NCBI RefSeq assembly: GCF_001571305.1 | Contig: NZ_BCTN01000005.1 | Location: forward strand, 124,001 to 188,000 | Origin: Erwinia persicina NBRC 102418 | GTDB taxonomy: Bacteria; Pseudomonadota; Gammaproteobacteria; Enterobacterales; Enterobacteriaceae | Length of the DNA: 64,000 bases | Direction of reading: 5' to 3' | In this document: positions 34,824-46,596 of the stretch, in pieces | Position numbering within the stretch: the first letter of the stretch is position 1 | How the letters are laid out: every line of letters starts with the position of its first letter | The notes under the pieces: generated by a model | The model's database searches: none | Told to the model about the DNA's origin: nothing | The model's input: only the letters and a program-made list of their open reading frames with translations | Program-made: the position numbers and the translations under genes

Positions 34824-36173
34824 CTATCCTTTAATGCGGCGTGCGATCTGGCGCAGTTCCATTTCGATAATCAGTTCCAGCTCTTCCCCACGCTGACGAA
34901 TGTTATCGGCAAGAGTCATCAGTGCGCTATCGTCAACAGGGTGCTTAAGATACGCGTCACGGACATGGTAAAAGTCGTTCAGCATTCCTTCGGTTTCCAC
35001 ATCAAACTGCTCGCTGACATCGAAGACTTCCTCAAGAATAAGCTGAACGCTTTTCCCCGCTGCAGAGGCCTCCGGGATAATAGTTTCAGGCATCGACGGG
35101 TCAAGACACACGGTGCGTTGTGGGTCAGGCAGACGATAGACCCAGGCATCCTCAACGGAACCGACGACAAACGGCGAATGCGTGGAGACAAAGACCTGAG
35201 CATTAGGCAGCAGTTTCTGGACAGCAGGCAGGATACGGCGCTGCCATTTAGGATGAAGATGGATATCGACTTCGTCCAGGAACAAAATAATGGGCTGAGA
35301 GAAAATATCGCGCTGCTCAACGAAGGGAATATCTTCCAGCCGCAGCGCCAGGTCAGCTACCCAGGAGATAATGGACTTCAGGCCTTCGGGCAGGACATCG
35401 AATGACACCGCAATATCATTTACATCCACAATCACTTCAAGCGGCGTCCGCTTCAGACGGAAGTTGACATTGAGTTGGCACACATCCTGGATAAAATCAC
35501 TGATTGCCAGCAATGCCGCATTATAACGTTTAACGTCCTCACTATCGTTATCTGCCTGCGCCAGTGCCGCTTTGGTACGATTATTAGCAATCCACTGCGC
35601 CAGAATGTCTGGACGCACCGTTTTATCAAAGGAGAGCGCGTCTTCAAACGGTGAGTCGGTGATATTTTGTATGGCCTTGACATTGAATTCACCCTGCGGA
35701 GAGCGATTGCCCGCATAGGCAAAAGCAGCAAAGGGAAACACAGACTCTTTCAGACGATTATTTTTATCAAAGCGCCCATAATAAGTTTTAAAAACGCTGT
35801 CAGAATCGCTGCTCCAAAATGAACTTTCTCCCAAAAACTTAAGGGGGTTCAACCCGTCACTTGTTCGATCAAGAGGTGATGAACTTTCGACACTATAACG
35901 CCCGTGCTCATGCAGAAAACTGAAATCAACGGTACTTTTATTATTGCGAAAACGTTTAAAGATTAGCGACTTATCCTCAGCCACCTCAAATATCGCCGCC
36001 ATTGCATACAAAATAGTGCTTTTCCCGCAGCCATTCGGCCCGGTAAAAATATGAATCTCCGCTTTTGCAGCATCCTTTTCTACACTTTCGATCGGCGGAA
36101 AATCAAAATGCGTATGTTCAAAAACACCAATATCCCTGAGCGTTATGCTCTTCAGGCGATAGGGCTGTCGCAT
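34824..36173 (-). CDS. ptuA: PtuA-like AAA/SMC-type ATPase of a Septu defence module
   Basis: 449 residues. Walker A is GPNGCGKST (about 46-54), Walker B is IILFLDEVDIHLHP, followed by the H-motif FVSTHSPFVV. This is the ABC/SMC-like (OLD-type) ATPase form used by PtuA and RecF-like defence proteins. The C-terminus is helical. It starts 34 bases after the fdhD stop on the same strand, so it may share fdhD transcription or use a weak promoter. AT-richer than its neighbours, consistent with horizontal gain. Confidence 0.75.
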   Translation of the reverse strand: MRQPYRLKSITLRDIGVFEHTHFDFPPIESVEKDAAKAEIHIFTGPNGCGKSTILYAMAAIFEVAEDKSLIFKRFRNNKSTVDFSFLHEHGRYSVESSSPLDRTSDGLNPLKFLGESSFWSSDSDSVFKTYYGRFDKNNRLKESVFPFAAFAYAGNRSPQGEFNVKAIQNITDSPFEDALSFDKTVRPDILAQWIANNRTKAALAQADNDSEDVKRYNAALLAISDFIQDVCQLNVNFRLKRTPLEVIVDVNDIAVSFDVLPEGLKSIISWVADLALRLEDIPFVEQRDIFSQPIILFLDEVDIHLHPKWQRRILPAVQKLLPNAQVFVSTHSPFVVGSVEDAWVYRLPDPQRTVCLDPSMPETIIPEASAAGKSVQLILEEVFDVSEQFDVETEGMLNDFYHVRDAYLKHPVDDSALMTLADNIRQRGEELELIIEMELRQIARRIKG

Positions 36174-36207
36174 AAGTCACATCCTCACTGTGTCACGTTG
36201 CTTAATA

Positions 36208-37032
36208 TTACACCAGCCGCTGCGGGTGCGTATAGATCGTGGCGCGCCCCGGTTTGCTGAAGCCCACCAGCGTCAGGTTGCAGCGTTCGGCCACCTCCAC
36301 CGCCAGCTGCGTAGCGGCAGACACGGCAAACAGGATCTCCACGCCGCACATCGCGGACTTCTGCACCATCTCATAGCTGGCCCGGCTGGAGACCAGCACC
36401 GCGCCTGGCGCTTTCGGTGCCTGACTACGCAGCCCCAGTAGTTTATCCAGCGCCACATGGCGGCCCACATCTTCACAGCCCAGACTCAGTCCTCCCGCTG
36501 GCGTGACCCAGGCGGCAGCATGAGTACAGCCGGTCAGCTGGCCTACCGGCTGAAAATCCTTAAGCTGGCGCAGCGCGCTGTCGAGCTGGCGGAGATCGAA
36601 GCGCTGCGTAAACGGCAGCGGCTGAACCGGTTTACCGATCTCAGCCAGTTGCTCCACGCCGCAAACGCCGCAGCCAGTTCGTCCGGCCATCGCCCGGCGT
36701 TGCTCTTTTAAAGCCATAAAGCGGCGGCTGGACAGTTCAACCTGCACCTCAATTCCCTGACACCCCGGCACCACATCAATACCGAAGATATCCGCAGGTG
36801 AGGCAATAATACCTTCCGACAGGGAGAAGCCTGTGGCAAAGGCCTCCAGGTCTTTCGGCGTCGCCATCATCACAACATGTGAGATACCGTTGTACACCAG
36901 CGCCACCGGCACTTCTTCAGCCAGCCAGTCTGCCCGGGGGTCATCCAGTGCATCGCGCTGCCAGACCGCAATCTGACGTAAGCCGGCGACCGGCGGCAGG
37001 CTGTCTTCTGTTTTGTGCTGTTCGTCGCTCAA
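36208..37032 (-). CDS. fdhD: FdhD, sulfur carrier for formate dehydrogenase
   Basis: 274 residues. The CxxC motif GCGVCGVEQ passes sulfur from IscS to the molybdenum cofactor of formate dehydrogenases, making them active. Other family stretches are [21 protein letters not shown] and [16 protein letters not shown]. It is divergent from fdoG, its client, as in E. coli. Confidence 0.95.
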   Translation of the reverse strand: MSDEQHKTEDSLPPVAGLRQIAVWQRDALDDPRADWLAEEVPVALVYNGISHVVMMATPKDLEAFATGFSLSEGIIASPADIFGIDVVPGCQGIEVQVELSSRRFMALKEQRRAMAGRTGCGVCGVEQLAEIGKPVQPLPFTQRFDLRQLDSALRQLKDFQPVGQLTGCTHAAAWVTPAGGLSLGCEDVGRHVALDKLLGLRSQAPKAPGAVLVSSRASYEMVQKSAMCGVEILFAVSAATQLAVEVAERCNLTLVGFSKPGRATIYTHPQRLV

Positions 37033-37053
37033 TGAATCCCACTCGCCTCATCA

Positions 37054-37072
37054 ACCACATTAATCTTGTGGT
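37054..37072. promoter_or_regulatory. Inverted repeat between fdhD and fdoG
   Basis: ACCACA-N7-TGTGGT, in the short divergent promoter region, next to a TATTAT -10-like element. It may be a regulator's operator; which is not known. Confidence 0.35.
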
Positions 37073-37174
37073 ATTATTTCACATCGTAAACGCTAAAAAG
37101 TACCTGCGCTTATTGTGAACCTCTCAGTTGAGCGGGGCAAAATAAATGACCAATGTCGAACCAGGAATGACGTG

Positions 37175-40100
37175 ATGAAAGTCAGCAGAAGACGATTCTT
37201 TAAAATTTGTGCGGGAGGAATGGCAGGCACCACCGCCGCCGCTCTCGGTTTTACGCCCGGCGTAGCGCTGGCGGAAAGCCGTCAGTACAAGCTGTTACGT
37301 GCCCGTGAAACCCGGAATACCTGTACCTATTGCTCGGTAGGCTGCGGCCTGCTGATGTACAGCATGGGTGATGGGGCAAAGAATGTGAAAGAACGCATTT
37401 TCCATATTGAAGGCGATCCCGACCATCCGGTAAGTCGCGGTGCACTGTGCCCGAAAGGGGCCGGGCTGCTCGACTTTATTCACAGCGAAAGCCGCCTGCA
37501 GTACCCGGAATATCGCGCGGCCGGTAGCGATAAATGGCAGCGTATCAGCTGGGATGATGCCTTTAACCGCATCGCCAGGCTGATGAAAGATGACCGCGAT
37601 GCGCACTTCGTAGCACAGAATAAAGAGGGCGTGACCGTCAATCGCTGGCTTACGACCGGAATGCTCTGCGCCTCGGCTTCCAGCAATGAAACCGGCTACT
37701 TAACGCAGAAAATGACCCGGTCGCTCGGTATGCTTGCCGTCGACAACCAGGCGCGCGTCTGACACGGACCTACGGTAGCAAGTCTTGCTCCAACGTTCGG
37801 TCGCGGTGCGATGACCAATCACTGGGTCGACATCCGCAATGCGAATCTGGTCGTCGTGATGGGTGGCAACGCCGCTGAAGCGCATCCGGTAGGATTCCGC
37901 TGGGCGATGGAAGCCAAAATCCATAACAACGCAAAACTGATCGTTATCGATCCGCGCTTTACGCGTACGGCATCGGTGGCGGATTTTTACACGCCCATTC
38001 GTTCCGGCACCGACATTACCTTCCTGTCGGGCGTGCTGCGCTATCTGCTCGAAAAAGGCAAAATTCAGCATCAGTACGTCTCGGCTTACACCAACGCCAG
38101 CCTGATCGTGCGGGAAGATTTCAGCTTCGATGATGGCCTGTTCAGTGGCTATGACCCTGAAACGCGCAGCTACGATAAAACCAGCTGGCACTATGAGCTG
38201 GATGAGCAGGGCTTTGCCCGACGCGATCCCACGCTCGCCCACCCACGCTGTGTTTATAACCTGCTGTCACACCACGTCAGCCGCTACACCGCAGAAGTGG
38301 TGGAAAATATCTGCGGTACCCCGCAAAAAGACTTCCTGCACGTCTGCGAACTGCTGGCCGAGACCAGCGCACCGGACCGGACCGCCTCGTTCCTCTACGC
38401 ACTGGGCTGGACGCAGCACTCCGTGGGGGCGCAGAACATCCGCACCATGGCGATGATCCAACTGCTGCTGGGCAATATGGGCATGGCGGGCGGCGGCATT
38501 AACGCCCTGCGCGGCCACTCCAATATCCAGGGGCTGACCGATCTTGGCCTGCTGTCACAGAGCCTGCCGGGCTATATGACGCTACCCTCCGAAAAACAGG
38601 CCGATCTCGAGCACTACCTTGCCGCCAACACGCCAAAAGCGCTGCTGCCCGGCCAGGTCAACTACTGGAGCAACTATCCGAAGTTCTTTATCAGCATGAT
38701 GAAGGCGTTCTATGGCGACCACGCCCGGCCGGAAAACAGCTGGGGGTTTGACTGGTTACCGAAGTGGGATAAAGGCTACGACGTGCTGCAGTATTTCGAC
38801 ATGATGCACCGGGGCGAGGTCAACGGCTACCTCTGCCAGGGCTTTAACCCGCTGGCGTCATTCCCGCACAAGCAAAAGGTAGCGGAGTCGCTGGCGAAGC
38901 TAAAATTCCTCGTCACTATCGATCCGCTCACCACCGAAACGGCGAGTTTCTGGGAAAACCACGGCGAGTTCAACCGCGCCGATCCGTCACAAATCGGCAC
39001 GGAAGTCTTCCGTCTTCCGTCCACCTGCTTTGCGGAAGAGAACGGCTCCATTGTCAACTCGGCGCGCTGGCTGCAGTGGCACTGGAAAGGAGCTGACGGA
39101 CCGGGTGAAGCGCGGAATGACGGCGAGATCCTGGCCGGGATCTACCTCCGCCTGCGCGAGCTGTATGCCCGGGAGGGCGGTGCGCTGCCGGAGGCGGTGC
39201 TGAACATGAGCTGGGATTATCAGACACCTGATGCACCGGCGTCGGAGGAAGTCGCGAGGGAAAGTAACGGCCGGGCGCTGCATGACCTGCGGGACGATCA
39301 GGGCGAAATCCTGGTGAAAAAAGGCCAGCAGTTGAGCAGCTTTGCCCAGCTGCGCAGCGACGGCAGCACCGCCAGCGGCTGCTGGATCTTCGCCGGAAGC
39401 TGGACTCCGGAAGGCAATCAGATGGCCCGACGCGATAACAGCGATCCTTCCGGGCTGGGAAATACCCCAGCCTGGAGCTGGGCGTGGCCGCTGAACCGCC
39501 GCATTCTCTACAATCGCGCCTCTGCCGATCCGCAGGGTCACCCCTGGGATCCGAAACGCCAGCTACTGCACTGGGACGGTGCCAAATGGGCCGGTCAGGA
39601 CATTCCCGACTATGGTAATGCACCACCGGGCAGCGATGCCGGACCGTTCATCATGCAGCCTGAAGGCATGGGGCGACTGTTTGCGCTGGATAAAATGGCG
39701 GAAGGGCCGTTCCCGGAGCATTACGAGCCGTTTGAAACGCCGATTGGCACTAACCCGCTGCATCCGTCGGTGATCTCCAATCCGGCAGCACGGGTGTTCA
39801 CCGACGATCTGAATAACATGGGACAGGCACCGCAGTTCCCGTATGTCGGCACCACTTACCGGCTTACCGAACATTTCCATTACTGGACCAAGCACGCGCG
39901 GCTGAACGCCATCGCCCAGCCGGAACAGTTTATTGAAATCGGAGAAGCGCTGGCGGACAGGCTGGGCATCGGGCACGGCGATACGGTGAAGGTCAGTTCG
40001 AATCGCGGCTACATCAAAGCGAAAGCAGTGGTGACCAAACGCCTGCAGACGCTGACCGTGAATGGTAAACCGGTCGATACCATTGGAATTCCGATCCACT

Positions 40101-40222
40101 GGGGCTTCCTCGGCGCGGCGAAGAAAGGCTTCCTCGCCAATACGCTGACGCCTTTCGTCGGTGATGCCAATACGCAGACGCCAGAGTTCAAGGCGTTCCT
40201 GGTTAACGTGGAGAAGGTGTAA
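37175..40222 (+). CDS. fdoG: Formate dehydrogenase-O major subunit, selenoprotein
   Basis: A 1015-codon gene read through an in-frame UGA (codon 196, 37760-37762) as selenocysteine. Flanks ARV-Sec-HGPTVASLAPTFGRGAMTNHW match E. coli FdoG, where Sec is also residue 196. A twin-arginine signal (KVSRRRFFKICAGG) directs export by Tat; CTYCSVGC binds a 4Fe-4S cluster; the rest holds the bis-MGD molybdenum cofactor. It oxidises formate on the periplasmic side and passes electrons to FdoH and FdoI. It is not a broken gene: the SECIS hairpin follows the UGA, and selA, selB, selC are in the window. ATG 37175 has AGGA upstream. Confidence 0.96.
37760..37800 (+). promoter_or_regulatory. SECIS element in fdoG
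   Basis: UGA is followed 11 bases later by a hairpin (37774-37791): GG, a bulged U, AGCAA / UUGCU, and CC, with a GUC apical loop. The bulged U and G/U-containing loop are the features that SelB recognises in bacterial SECIS elements. Confidence 0.85.
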
Positions 40223-40225
40223 ACG

Positions 40226-41110
40226 ATGGCTTATCAATCACAGGACATCATTCGCCGTTCGGCAACCAATGACCTGACCCCTCCCCCGCAGGCCCGCGAC
40301 CACCAGCAGGAGGTGGCCAAACTGATCGACGTGACCACCTGCATCGGCTGTAAAGCCTGCCAGGTGGCCTGCTCCGAATGGAACGACATCCGCGATGAAA
40401 TCGGGACTAACGTCGGGGTATACGACAACCCCGCCGATCTGACCGCCAAATCCTGGACCGTGATGCGCTTTTCTGAAGTGGAGGAAAACGGCCGGCTGGC
40501 GTGGCTGATCCGCAAAGATGGCTGTATGCACTGTGCTGACCCAGGCTGTCTGAAAGCCTGCCCGTCAGAGGGCGCGATCATTCAGTATGCCAACGGTATC
40601 GTCGACTTCCAGTCTGAACAGTGTATCGGCTGCGGGTACTGCATTGCCGGCTGCCCGTTCAATGTGCCGCGTCTTAACCCGCAGGATAACCGGGTGTACA
40701 AATGTACCCTGTGCGTCGACCGGGTAAACGTTGGCCAGGAACCGGCCTGCGTGAAAACCTGTCCCACCGGTGCGATTCACTTTGGCAGTAAAGAGGCGAT
40801 GAAGCAGGTGGCGGCAGAGCGCGTCGGGGAACTGAAAGGACGCGGCTATGACCATGCCGGCCTGTACGATCCGCAAGGCGTGGGCGGCACACACGTCATG
40901 TATGTGCTGCATCATGCTGACCGGCCCACGTTGTATCACGGATTGCCGCAGGATCCGGCCATCAGTCCGGCCGTCACCTTCTGGAAAGGTATCTGGAAAC
41001 CACTGGCTGCGTTTGGCTTTGCCGCTACCTTTGCCGCCTCGGTATTCCACTATGTCGGGGTCGGCCCGAACCGGGCCGAAGAGGATGAACATCAGGAGGA
41101 TGATCGATGA
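40226..41110 (+). CDS. fdoH: Formate dehydrogenase-O iron-sulfur subunit
   Basis: 294 residues. Four 4Fe-4S binding sets are visible: [37 protein letters not shown], and [23 protein letters not shown]-terminal membrane helix ([22 protein letters not shown]) anchors it. It wires FdoG to the cytochrome FdoI. It begins three bases after fdoG and overlaps fdoI. Confidence 0.96.
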   Translation: MAYQSQDIIRRSATNDLTPPPQARDHQQEVAKLIDVTTCIGCKACQVACSEWNDIRDEIGTNVGVYDNPADLTAKSWTVMRFSEVEENGRLAWLIRKDGCMHCADPGCLKACPSEGAIIQYANGIVDFQSEQCIGCGYCIAGCPFNVPRLNPQDNRVYKCTLCVDRVNVGQEPACVKTCPTGAIHFGSKEAMKQVAAERVGELKGRGYDHAGLYDPQGVGGTHVMYVLHHADRPTLYHGLPQDPAISPAVTFWKGIWKPLAAFGFAATFAASVFHYVGVGPNRAEEDEHQEDDR

Positions 41111-41757
41111 AACCCCATCAGCGTATTCAGCGCTACAGCGCGCCTGAACGTCTTAATCACTGGCTGGTAGTGCTCTGTTTTATCCTGGCGGCCGTCAGCG
41201 GACTGGGGTTTTTCTTCCCCTCGTTTAACTGGCTGATGCACATCCTCGGTACGCCGCAACTGGCGCGCATCCTGCATCCTTTTGTCGGTGTAGTGATGTT
41301 CGCTGCCTTTCTGTTGATGTTTTTCCGCTACTGGCGACACAATCTTTTCGACAGGCAGGACGTAGTGTGGGCAAAAAATATTCATAAAATTGTTCAAAAC
41401 GAGGAGGCCGGCGACACCGGGCGCTATAATTTCGGTCAGAAGTGCGTATTCTGGGCAGCTATCATCAGCTTAATTCTGCTGCTGGCCAGCGGCGTGGTGA
41501 TCTGGCGTCCTTACTTTGCCCCCCTCTTCAGCATTCCCCTGATACGGGGAGCGCTGGTGGTGCATTCGGTGGCGGCGGTGGTTCTGATCGTGGTGATTAT
41601 GGTACACGTCTACGCCGCGCTCTGGATCAAAGGCACGATAACGGCGATGGTCGAAGGCTGGGTCACCGCAACCTGGGCTAAAAAGCATCACCCGCGCTGG
41701 TATCGTAGCGTGCGAGAGCAGCAAAACCAGCAAAAACAACAGGAAAAAGGTCCCTGA
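41107..41757 (+). CDS. fdoI: Formate dehydrogenase-O cytochrome b556 subunit
   Basis: 216 residues with four membrane helices and the histidines expected to hold two b hemes (for example [52 protein letters not shown]). It hands electrons to quinone. Four-base overlaps at both ends (ATGA) couple it to fdoH and fdhE. Confidence 0.95.
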   Translation: MKPHQRIQRYSAPERLNHWLVVLCFILAAVSGLGFFFPSFNWLMHILGTPQLARILHPFVGVVMFAAFLLMFFRYWRHNLFDRQDVVWAKNIHKIVQNEEAGDTGRYNFGQKCVFWAAIISLILLLASGVVIWRPYFAPLFSIPLIRGALVVHSVAAVVLIVVIMVHVYAALWIKGTITAMVEGWVTATWAKKHHPRWYRSVREQQNQQKQQEKGP

Positions 41758-42683
41758 TGACTATTCGCATTATCCCGCAGGACAGGCTGGAGAAAAGCGA
41801 CCCGACAACGGCGGCGAGTATTCCGCCGTTACTTTTCCCCAGGCTGAAGCAGCTTTACAGCCGCCGCGCCGCCCGTTTACGGCAGCTGGCAGAAAAGAAC
41901 CCCCTGGGTGACTATCTGCGCTTTGCGGCAGTCATTGCGACCGCTCAGGAGATCGTGCTCTACGACCATCCGTTAGAAAAGGATCTGTACGCCCGGCTGG
42001 AGGAAAGCGCCCGTCTCGGCAAACCTCCGCTGGATATCAATACCCTGCCGCGCGACAACCACTGGCAGCGCCTGCTGCATTCCCTGATCGCTGAACTTAA
42101 ACCTGAAATGACCGGTCAGGCGCTGGCAGTGCTGGAAAATCTGGAAAAAGCCTCCTCCGCCGAGCTGGAAGCCATGGCCAGCGCGCTGTTTGCCAGTGAG
42201 TTTGCCCAGGTCAGCAGCGATAAATCCCCGTTTATCTGGGCGGCATTATCCCTGTACTGGGCGCAGATGGCCGCGCTGATCCCCGGCAAAGCCCGGGCGG
42301 AAGCCGGTGAACAACGTCAGTTCTGCCCGGTCTGTGCCAGTGTGCCGGTGTCCAGCGTGATCCATATGGGCAACCACAAAGACGGGCTGCGTTATCTGCA
42401 CTGCAACCTGTGTGAAAGCGAATGGCATGTGGTTCGCGCCAAATGCAGTAACTGCGAACAGACCCAGGACTTGCACTACTGGTCACTGGATAATGAAACG
42501 GCAGCCATCAAGGCAGAAAGCTGCGGTGACTGCGGCACCTACCTGAAGATGCTCTATCAGGAAAAGGACCCGGCGGTCGAACCGGTGGCTGACGACCTCG
42601 CCTCATTAATTCTTGATGCGCGCATGGAGCAGGAAGGCTTCGCCCGCAGCAGTCTGAATCCATTTTTATTCCCGGGAGACTAG
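41757..42683 (+). CDS. fdhE: FdhE, formate dehydrogenase assembly factor
   Basis: 308 residues, a rubredoxin-like iron protein. Pairs of cysteines are seen in [33 protein letters not shown] and [11 protein letters not shown]. FdhE binds the Tat-targeted FdoG subunit before export and helps its maturation. It overlaps the fdoI stop. Confidence 0.96.
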   Translation: MTIRIIPQDRLEKSDPTTAASIPPLLFPRLKQLYSRRAARLRQLAEKNPLGDYLRFAAVIATAQEIVLYDHPLEKDLYARLEESARLGKPPLDINTLPRDNHWQRLLHSLIAELKPEMTGQALAVLENLEKASSAELEAMASALFASEFAQVSSDKSPFIWAALSLYWAQMAALIPGKARAEAGEQRQFCPVCASVPVSSVIHMGNHKDGLRYLHCNLCESEWHVVRAKCSNCEQTQDLHYWSLDNETAAIKAESCGDCGTYLKMLYQEKDPAVEPVADDLASLILDARMEQEGFARSSLNPFLFPGD

Positions 42684-42686
42684 ACG

Positions 42687-43298
42687 ATGAAGCTTATCGG
42701 TAATTACACCAGTCCGTATGTGCGTAAAATTTCGGTGATGCTGCTGGAAAAAGGCATGACTTTCGAGTTCATCAACGAATCCCCGTGGCATGAAGGCAGC
42801 CATGTGAAGGACTATACTCCGCTGGGCAAGGTTCCTGCGCTGGTCAGTGATGACGGAGAGGTCTGGTATAACTCGTCGATTATCGCCGCCTGGCTTGAGC
42901 TCCAACATATCGACCCTGCCTTTCTGCCCGTTGACCCGCGCGCCCAGCTTGAAGTTCGCCAGCTGGAGGCGCTGGCGGATGGCGTCTGCGATGCCGCACT
43001 GCTGATCGTTCGCGAACAGCAGAAAGCGCCGGACCAGCAGTCTGCCAGTGAAATGCTGCGTCAGCGCGATAAAATCCAGCGTGGGCTGGATGCACTCGAA
43101 GCGGCGGCTGCGCAGGGAAAATGGCTGAACAGCCCGCAGATCACCCTGGCCGATATCGCCACCGCCTGCACGCTGGGTTACCTCAATTATCGCCGCGTAG
43201 CACCCGCCTGGAATGTGAACCGGCCCACGCTGGTGGCACTGGCTACCACCCTGTTCCAGCGTGACAGCTTTGCCCGTACGGAACCGCCCGCTAACTGA
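42687..43298 (+). CDS. yibF: YibF-like glutathione S-transferase family protein
   Basis: 203 residues, close to E. coli YibF, which also lies before selA. Thioredoxin-like N-domain ([40 protein letters not shown]) and helical C-domain ([17 protein letters not shown]). It has a serine/threonine-type active-site start (NYTSPY) and no cysteine there. The reaction is unknown. Three bases separate it from fdhE and eight from selA, so it sits in the same unit. Confidence 0.93.
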   Translation: MKLIGNYTSPYVRKISVMLLEKGMTFEFINESPWHEGSHVKDYTPLGKVPALVSDDGEVWYNSSIIAAWLELQHIDPAFLPVDPRAQLEVRQLEALADGVCDAALLIVREQQKAPDQQSASEMLRQRDKIQRGLDALEAAAAQGKWLNSPQITLADIATACTLGYLNYRRVAPAWNVNRPTLVALATTLFQRDSFARTEPPAN

Positions 43299-43306
43299 GC
43301 CCCTTA

Positions 43307-44686
43307 ATGAAGACACTGTTCAGCCAACTTCCCTCCATTGATCGCCTGCTGCGCCAGGCAGAATTTCAGGCCCTGAGTGAACGCTGGGGCCATGAGCAGG
43401 TGGTGACACTGCTCCGTCAGTTACAAAAACAGGCGAGAGAGCATATCCGTCAGCATCAGCATCTCCCCGACTGGTGCTCGGACTGGGCCCACCATACCCA
43501 CCAGCATCTTGAAAAAGTCGGGCGTAGCGGCCTGTTGCCGGTGCTGAACCTGAGCGGCACCCTGCTGCATACTAACCTTGGCCGGGCCGTGCTGGCGGAG
43601 TCCGCTGTCGCCGCCGTCACCCGGGTGATGCGCCAGCCGGTGACCCTGGAGTATGCTCTGGATGAAGCCGGTCGCGGGCACCGCGATCGGGCGCTGGCCG
43701 ACCTGCTCTGTCAGCTGACCGGTGCGGAAGATGCCTGTATCGTTAATAACAATGCGGCGGCGGTCCTGCTGATGCTGGCTGCGCTGGCCCCGGGAAAAGA
43801 AGCGGTGGTATCACGTGGCGAACTGGTGGAGATCGGCGGCTCATTTCGTATCCCCGATGTGATGACACAGGCAGGCTGCAGGCTGCGCGAAGTCGGCACC
43901 ACAAATCGTACCCATCTGAAGGACTACCGCGCCGCCGTGACGGAACAGACCGCGCTGCTGATGAAGGTACACACCAGCAATTATCAGGTACAGGGTTTTA
44001 CCAAAGCGGTGAGCGAGGCCGAACTGGTGGCGCTGGGCGACGAGCTTAACCTGCCGGTCATCAGCGATCTGGGCAGCGGTTCGCTCATTGACCTCAGCCA
44101 CTACGGCCTGCCGAAGGAGCCGATGCCCCGGGAGCTGATTGCCGCTGGCGTCAGCCTGGTCAGCTTCTCCGGAGATAAACTGCTCGGCGGGCCACAGGCG
44201 GGCATCATTGTGGGCAAAAAAGCGCTGATTGACCGGCTGCAGCAGCACCCGCTGAAACGGGCGCTGCGGGTGGATAAGATGACGCTGGCCGCGCTGGAAG
44301 CAACGTTACAGCTCTATCTTCACCCGGAACAGTTAGCGAACCGGCTTCCCACACTGAGGCTACTGACCCGCCCACAGTCCGACATCGCCCTTCAGGCCCA
44401 GCGCCTGTTACCGCCGCTGGCGGCAGCGCTGGCGGGTTCGTTCAGGGTCAGTACCGCGGAATGCCTGTCTCAAATTGGCAGTGGCTCTCTGCCGGTTGAA
44501 CGACTCCCTTCCGTCGCCCTCACCCTTACCCCGCTGGACGACAGCGGTGGGACGCTGATGGCGCTGGCCGCCAGGCTGCGTGCCGGTGAGGTGCCGGTGA
44601 TCGGCCGTATTTTTAATGGCAGTCTGTGGTTTGACCTGCGGACACTGGAAGATGACACTCTCTTTATCAGGATGATGACGACATGA
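43307..44686 (+). CDS. selA: L-seryl-tRNA(Sec) selenium transferase
   Basis: 459 residues. A PLP enzyme that turns seryl-tRNA-Sec into selenocysteyl-tRNA-Sec using selenophosphate. Family stretches: [53 protein letters not shown], and the PLP lysine in [17 protein letters not shown]. The stop overlaps the selB start. selD, which makes selenophosphate, is not in the window. Confidence 0.97.
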   Translation: MKTLFSQLPSIDRLLRQAEFQALSERWGHEQVVTLLRQLQKQAREHIRQHQHLPDWCSDWAHHTHQHLEKVGRSGLLPVLNLSGTLLHTNLGRAVLAESAVAAVTRVMRQPVTLEYALDEAGRGHRDRALADLLCQLTGAEDACIVNNNAAAVLLMLAALAPGKEAVVSRGELVEIGGSFRIPDVMTQAGCRLREVGTTNRTHLKDYRAAVTEQTALLMKVHTSNYQVQGFTKAVSEAELVALGDELNLPVISDLGSGSLIDLSHYGLPKEPMPRELIAAGVSLVSFSGDKLLGGPQAGIIVGKKALIDRLQQHPLKRALRVDKMTLAALEATLQLYLHPEQLANRLPTLRLLTRPQSDIALQAQRLLPPLAAALAGSFRVSTAECLSQIGSGSLPVERLPSVALTLTPLDDSGGTLMALAARLRAGEVPVIGRIFNGSLWFDLRTLEDDTLFIRMMTT

Positions 44687-46521
44687 TTATTGCCACGGCG
44701 GGCCATGTTGACCACGGAAAAACCTCTCTGCTTCAGGCCATTACTGGCGCTAACACTGACCGTTTACCGGAAGAAAAAGCCCGGGGAATGAGCATTGATC
44801 TTGGCTATGCCTGGCTGCCACGATCCGACGGAGAGGTCATCGGCTTCATTGACGTCCCCGGCCACGAGAAGTTTCTCAATAATATGGTGAGTGGCATCGG
44901 CGGTATCGATCATGCCCTGCTGGTCGTCGCTGCCGATGATGGCATTATGCCGCAGACCCGCGAGCACCTGGCGATCCTGCAACTCAGCGGACAACCTTCA
45001 CTGACCGTCGCGGTGACCAAATGTGACAACGTAGACCCTGCGCAGTGTGACACCGTTGCGCAGCAGATCCGCGAGCTGGTGCGCCAGTCGGGTTGGGAAA
45101 ACCTCACCCTGTTCACCACCAGCACGCAGAGCGGTGCCGGTATTGCCGAACTGAGCGACCATCTGCGCCATCTTCCTGCCCCACGGGCGAAAACCGGCCG
45201 TACTTTCCGCCTGGCTATCGATCGTGTCTTCAACGTTAAAGGGGCTGGAGTAGTGGTCACCGGCACCGCGCTGTCCGGGGATGTACACACCGGCGATTCG
45301 CTCTGGCTGACGGGAATGAACAAGCGGGTGCGGGTGCGCAACCTGCACGCGCAAAACCAGCCTACGGAGCACGCCCATTCCGGCCAGCGCATTGCGCTGA
45401 ACCTCACCGGCGGCGTGGAAAAGGATGAGATTGGCCGGGGCGACTGGCTGCTGACCGCCCCCCCCGTGCAGCCGTGCGATCGGGCCATAGTCGCCCTGAC
45501 GCTGCGCCAGCCGCTACGCCAGGGGCAGACGCTGCATCTGCATCACGCGGCCAGCCATGTTACCGGCCGCATCGCATTACTGCAGGATAACCTGGCCGAA
45601 TTACACCTCGATAAACCGCTGTGGCTGACCGATGAAGACCGGCTGATCCTGCGCGACATCAGCGCGCGGGAGACACTGGGCGCAGCAAGGGTGCTGCTGC
45701 TGACGCCACCGAAGCGCGGAAGGCGTCAGCCGGAATTTATTGCCTGGCTGCAGCAGCGGGAACACGCACGGGATGCGGCAGAAAAAGTGCGACTGCTACT
45801 GCAACAGCACCCCTTCACCCCTCAGGCGTTGGGGTGGCTGCTGCAAATGACGGACCAGGCCCTGTCTGATGTGCTGACGGCGGTAATGCCTGCTGTTGAA
45901 GGCGGGTATCTGTGCCCTCAGGTAAAGGCCAGAGAGTGGCAGAACGACCTGCTGGTCGCGCTGGGAAACTACCACAACAATCATAACGATCGGCCAGGTA
46001 TTGGCCGTGACCGCCTCCGCCGTATGGCGTTACCGACGCTGCCTGAATCACTGGTCTTTAGCTTAATCGACGGGTTAATGAGCAGTAACAAACTGATGAA
46101 TAACCGTGGCTGGCTGCATCTGCCCGATTTCTCTATCCGTTTTGATGACCGGGAGAAAGCGATCTGGTTACAGATCCAACCACTGTTTACCACCGGCGCA
46201 TGGTGGGTGCGCGACATGGCCTTAAAACATGACTGTGACGAAGAGCAGATGCGGCAGCTGTTACGCAAGGCGGCGCAGAGCGGCGAGATCACTGCCATCG
46301 TAAAAGACCGTTATTACAGTCATGGCTGCCTTATGCGTTTTGCTGACATCATCCGCCAGCGGGCAGTACAGCAGCAGAGTACCAGCGCCGGCGATTTTCG
46401 TGACCAGCTCGGGATCGGGCGCAAGCTGGCGGTGCAGATCCTGGAGTATTTTGATCGCTGCGGCTTCACCCGCCGTCGCGGTAATGAACATCTGCTGCGC
46501 GATGAAGATATGTTCCGCTAG
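44683..46521 (+). CDS. selB: Selenocysteine-specific elongation factor SelB
   Basis: 612 residues. GTPase motifs [19 protein letters not shown] and VTKCDNVD, then EF-Tu-like domains 2-3, then four winged-helix domains at the C-terminus that hold the SECIS hairpin. It delivers Sec-tRNA to the ribosome at the fdoG UGA. It starts within the selA stop (ATGA). Confidence 0.97.
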   Translation: MIIATAGHVDHGKTSLLQAITGANTDRLPEEKARGMSIDLGYAWLPRSDGEVIGFIDVPGHEKFLNNMVSGIGGIDHALLVVAADDGIMPQTREHLAILQLSGQPSLTVAVTKCDNVDPAQCDTVAQQIRELVRQSGWENLTLFTTSTQSGAGIAELSDHLRHLPAPRAKTGRTFRLAIDRVFNVKGAGVVVTGTALSGDVHTGDSLWLTGMNKRVRVRNLHAQNQPTEHAHSGQRIALNLTGGVEKDEIGRGDWLLTAPPVQPCDRAIVALTLRQPLRQGQTLHLHHAASHVTGRIALLQDNLAELHLDKPLWLTDEDRLILRDISARETLGAARVLLLTPPKRGRRQPEFIAWLQQREHARDAAEKVRLLLQQHPFTPQALGWLLQMTDQALSDVLTAVMPAVEGGYLCPQVKAREWQNDLLVALGNYHNNHNDRPGIGRDRLRRMALPTLPESLVFSLIDGLMSSNKLMNNRGWLHLPDFSIRFDDREKAIWLQIQPLFTTGAWWVRDMALKHDCDEEQMRQLLRKAAQSGEITAIVKDRYYSHGCLMRFADIIRQRAVQQQSTSAGDFRDQLGIGRKLAVQILEYFDRCGFTRRRGNEHLLRDEDMFR

Positions 46522-46531
46522 CGCCGAAAGG

Positions 46532-46548
46532 GCCTCTGGCGCAGAGGC
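46532..46548 (+). terminator. Stem-loop after selB
   Basis: GCCTCTG / CAGAGGC with a GCG loop, 11 bases after the selB stop. Only a short T-run (AGTTT) follows, so it may be a weak terminator of the fdo-sel unit. Confidence 0.45.
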
Positions 46549-46596
46549 GGAGTTTAACGCTACCATGGCATCCCCTTCGGATAAGGAACATTGACG

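Noticed and set aside
34227-36173. Retron (Eco8-like) interpretation of the ATPase-HNH pair
   Set aside because: No reverse transcriptase or msr/msd-like RNA seen nearby; the two-gene form fits Septu.
37115-37822. fdoG looking like a pseudogene broken by a stop at 37760
   Set aside because: The stop is UGA in the exact selenocysteine context of FdoG, followed by a SECIS hairpin, with selA, selB and selC present.
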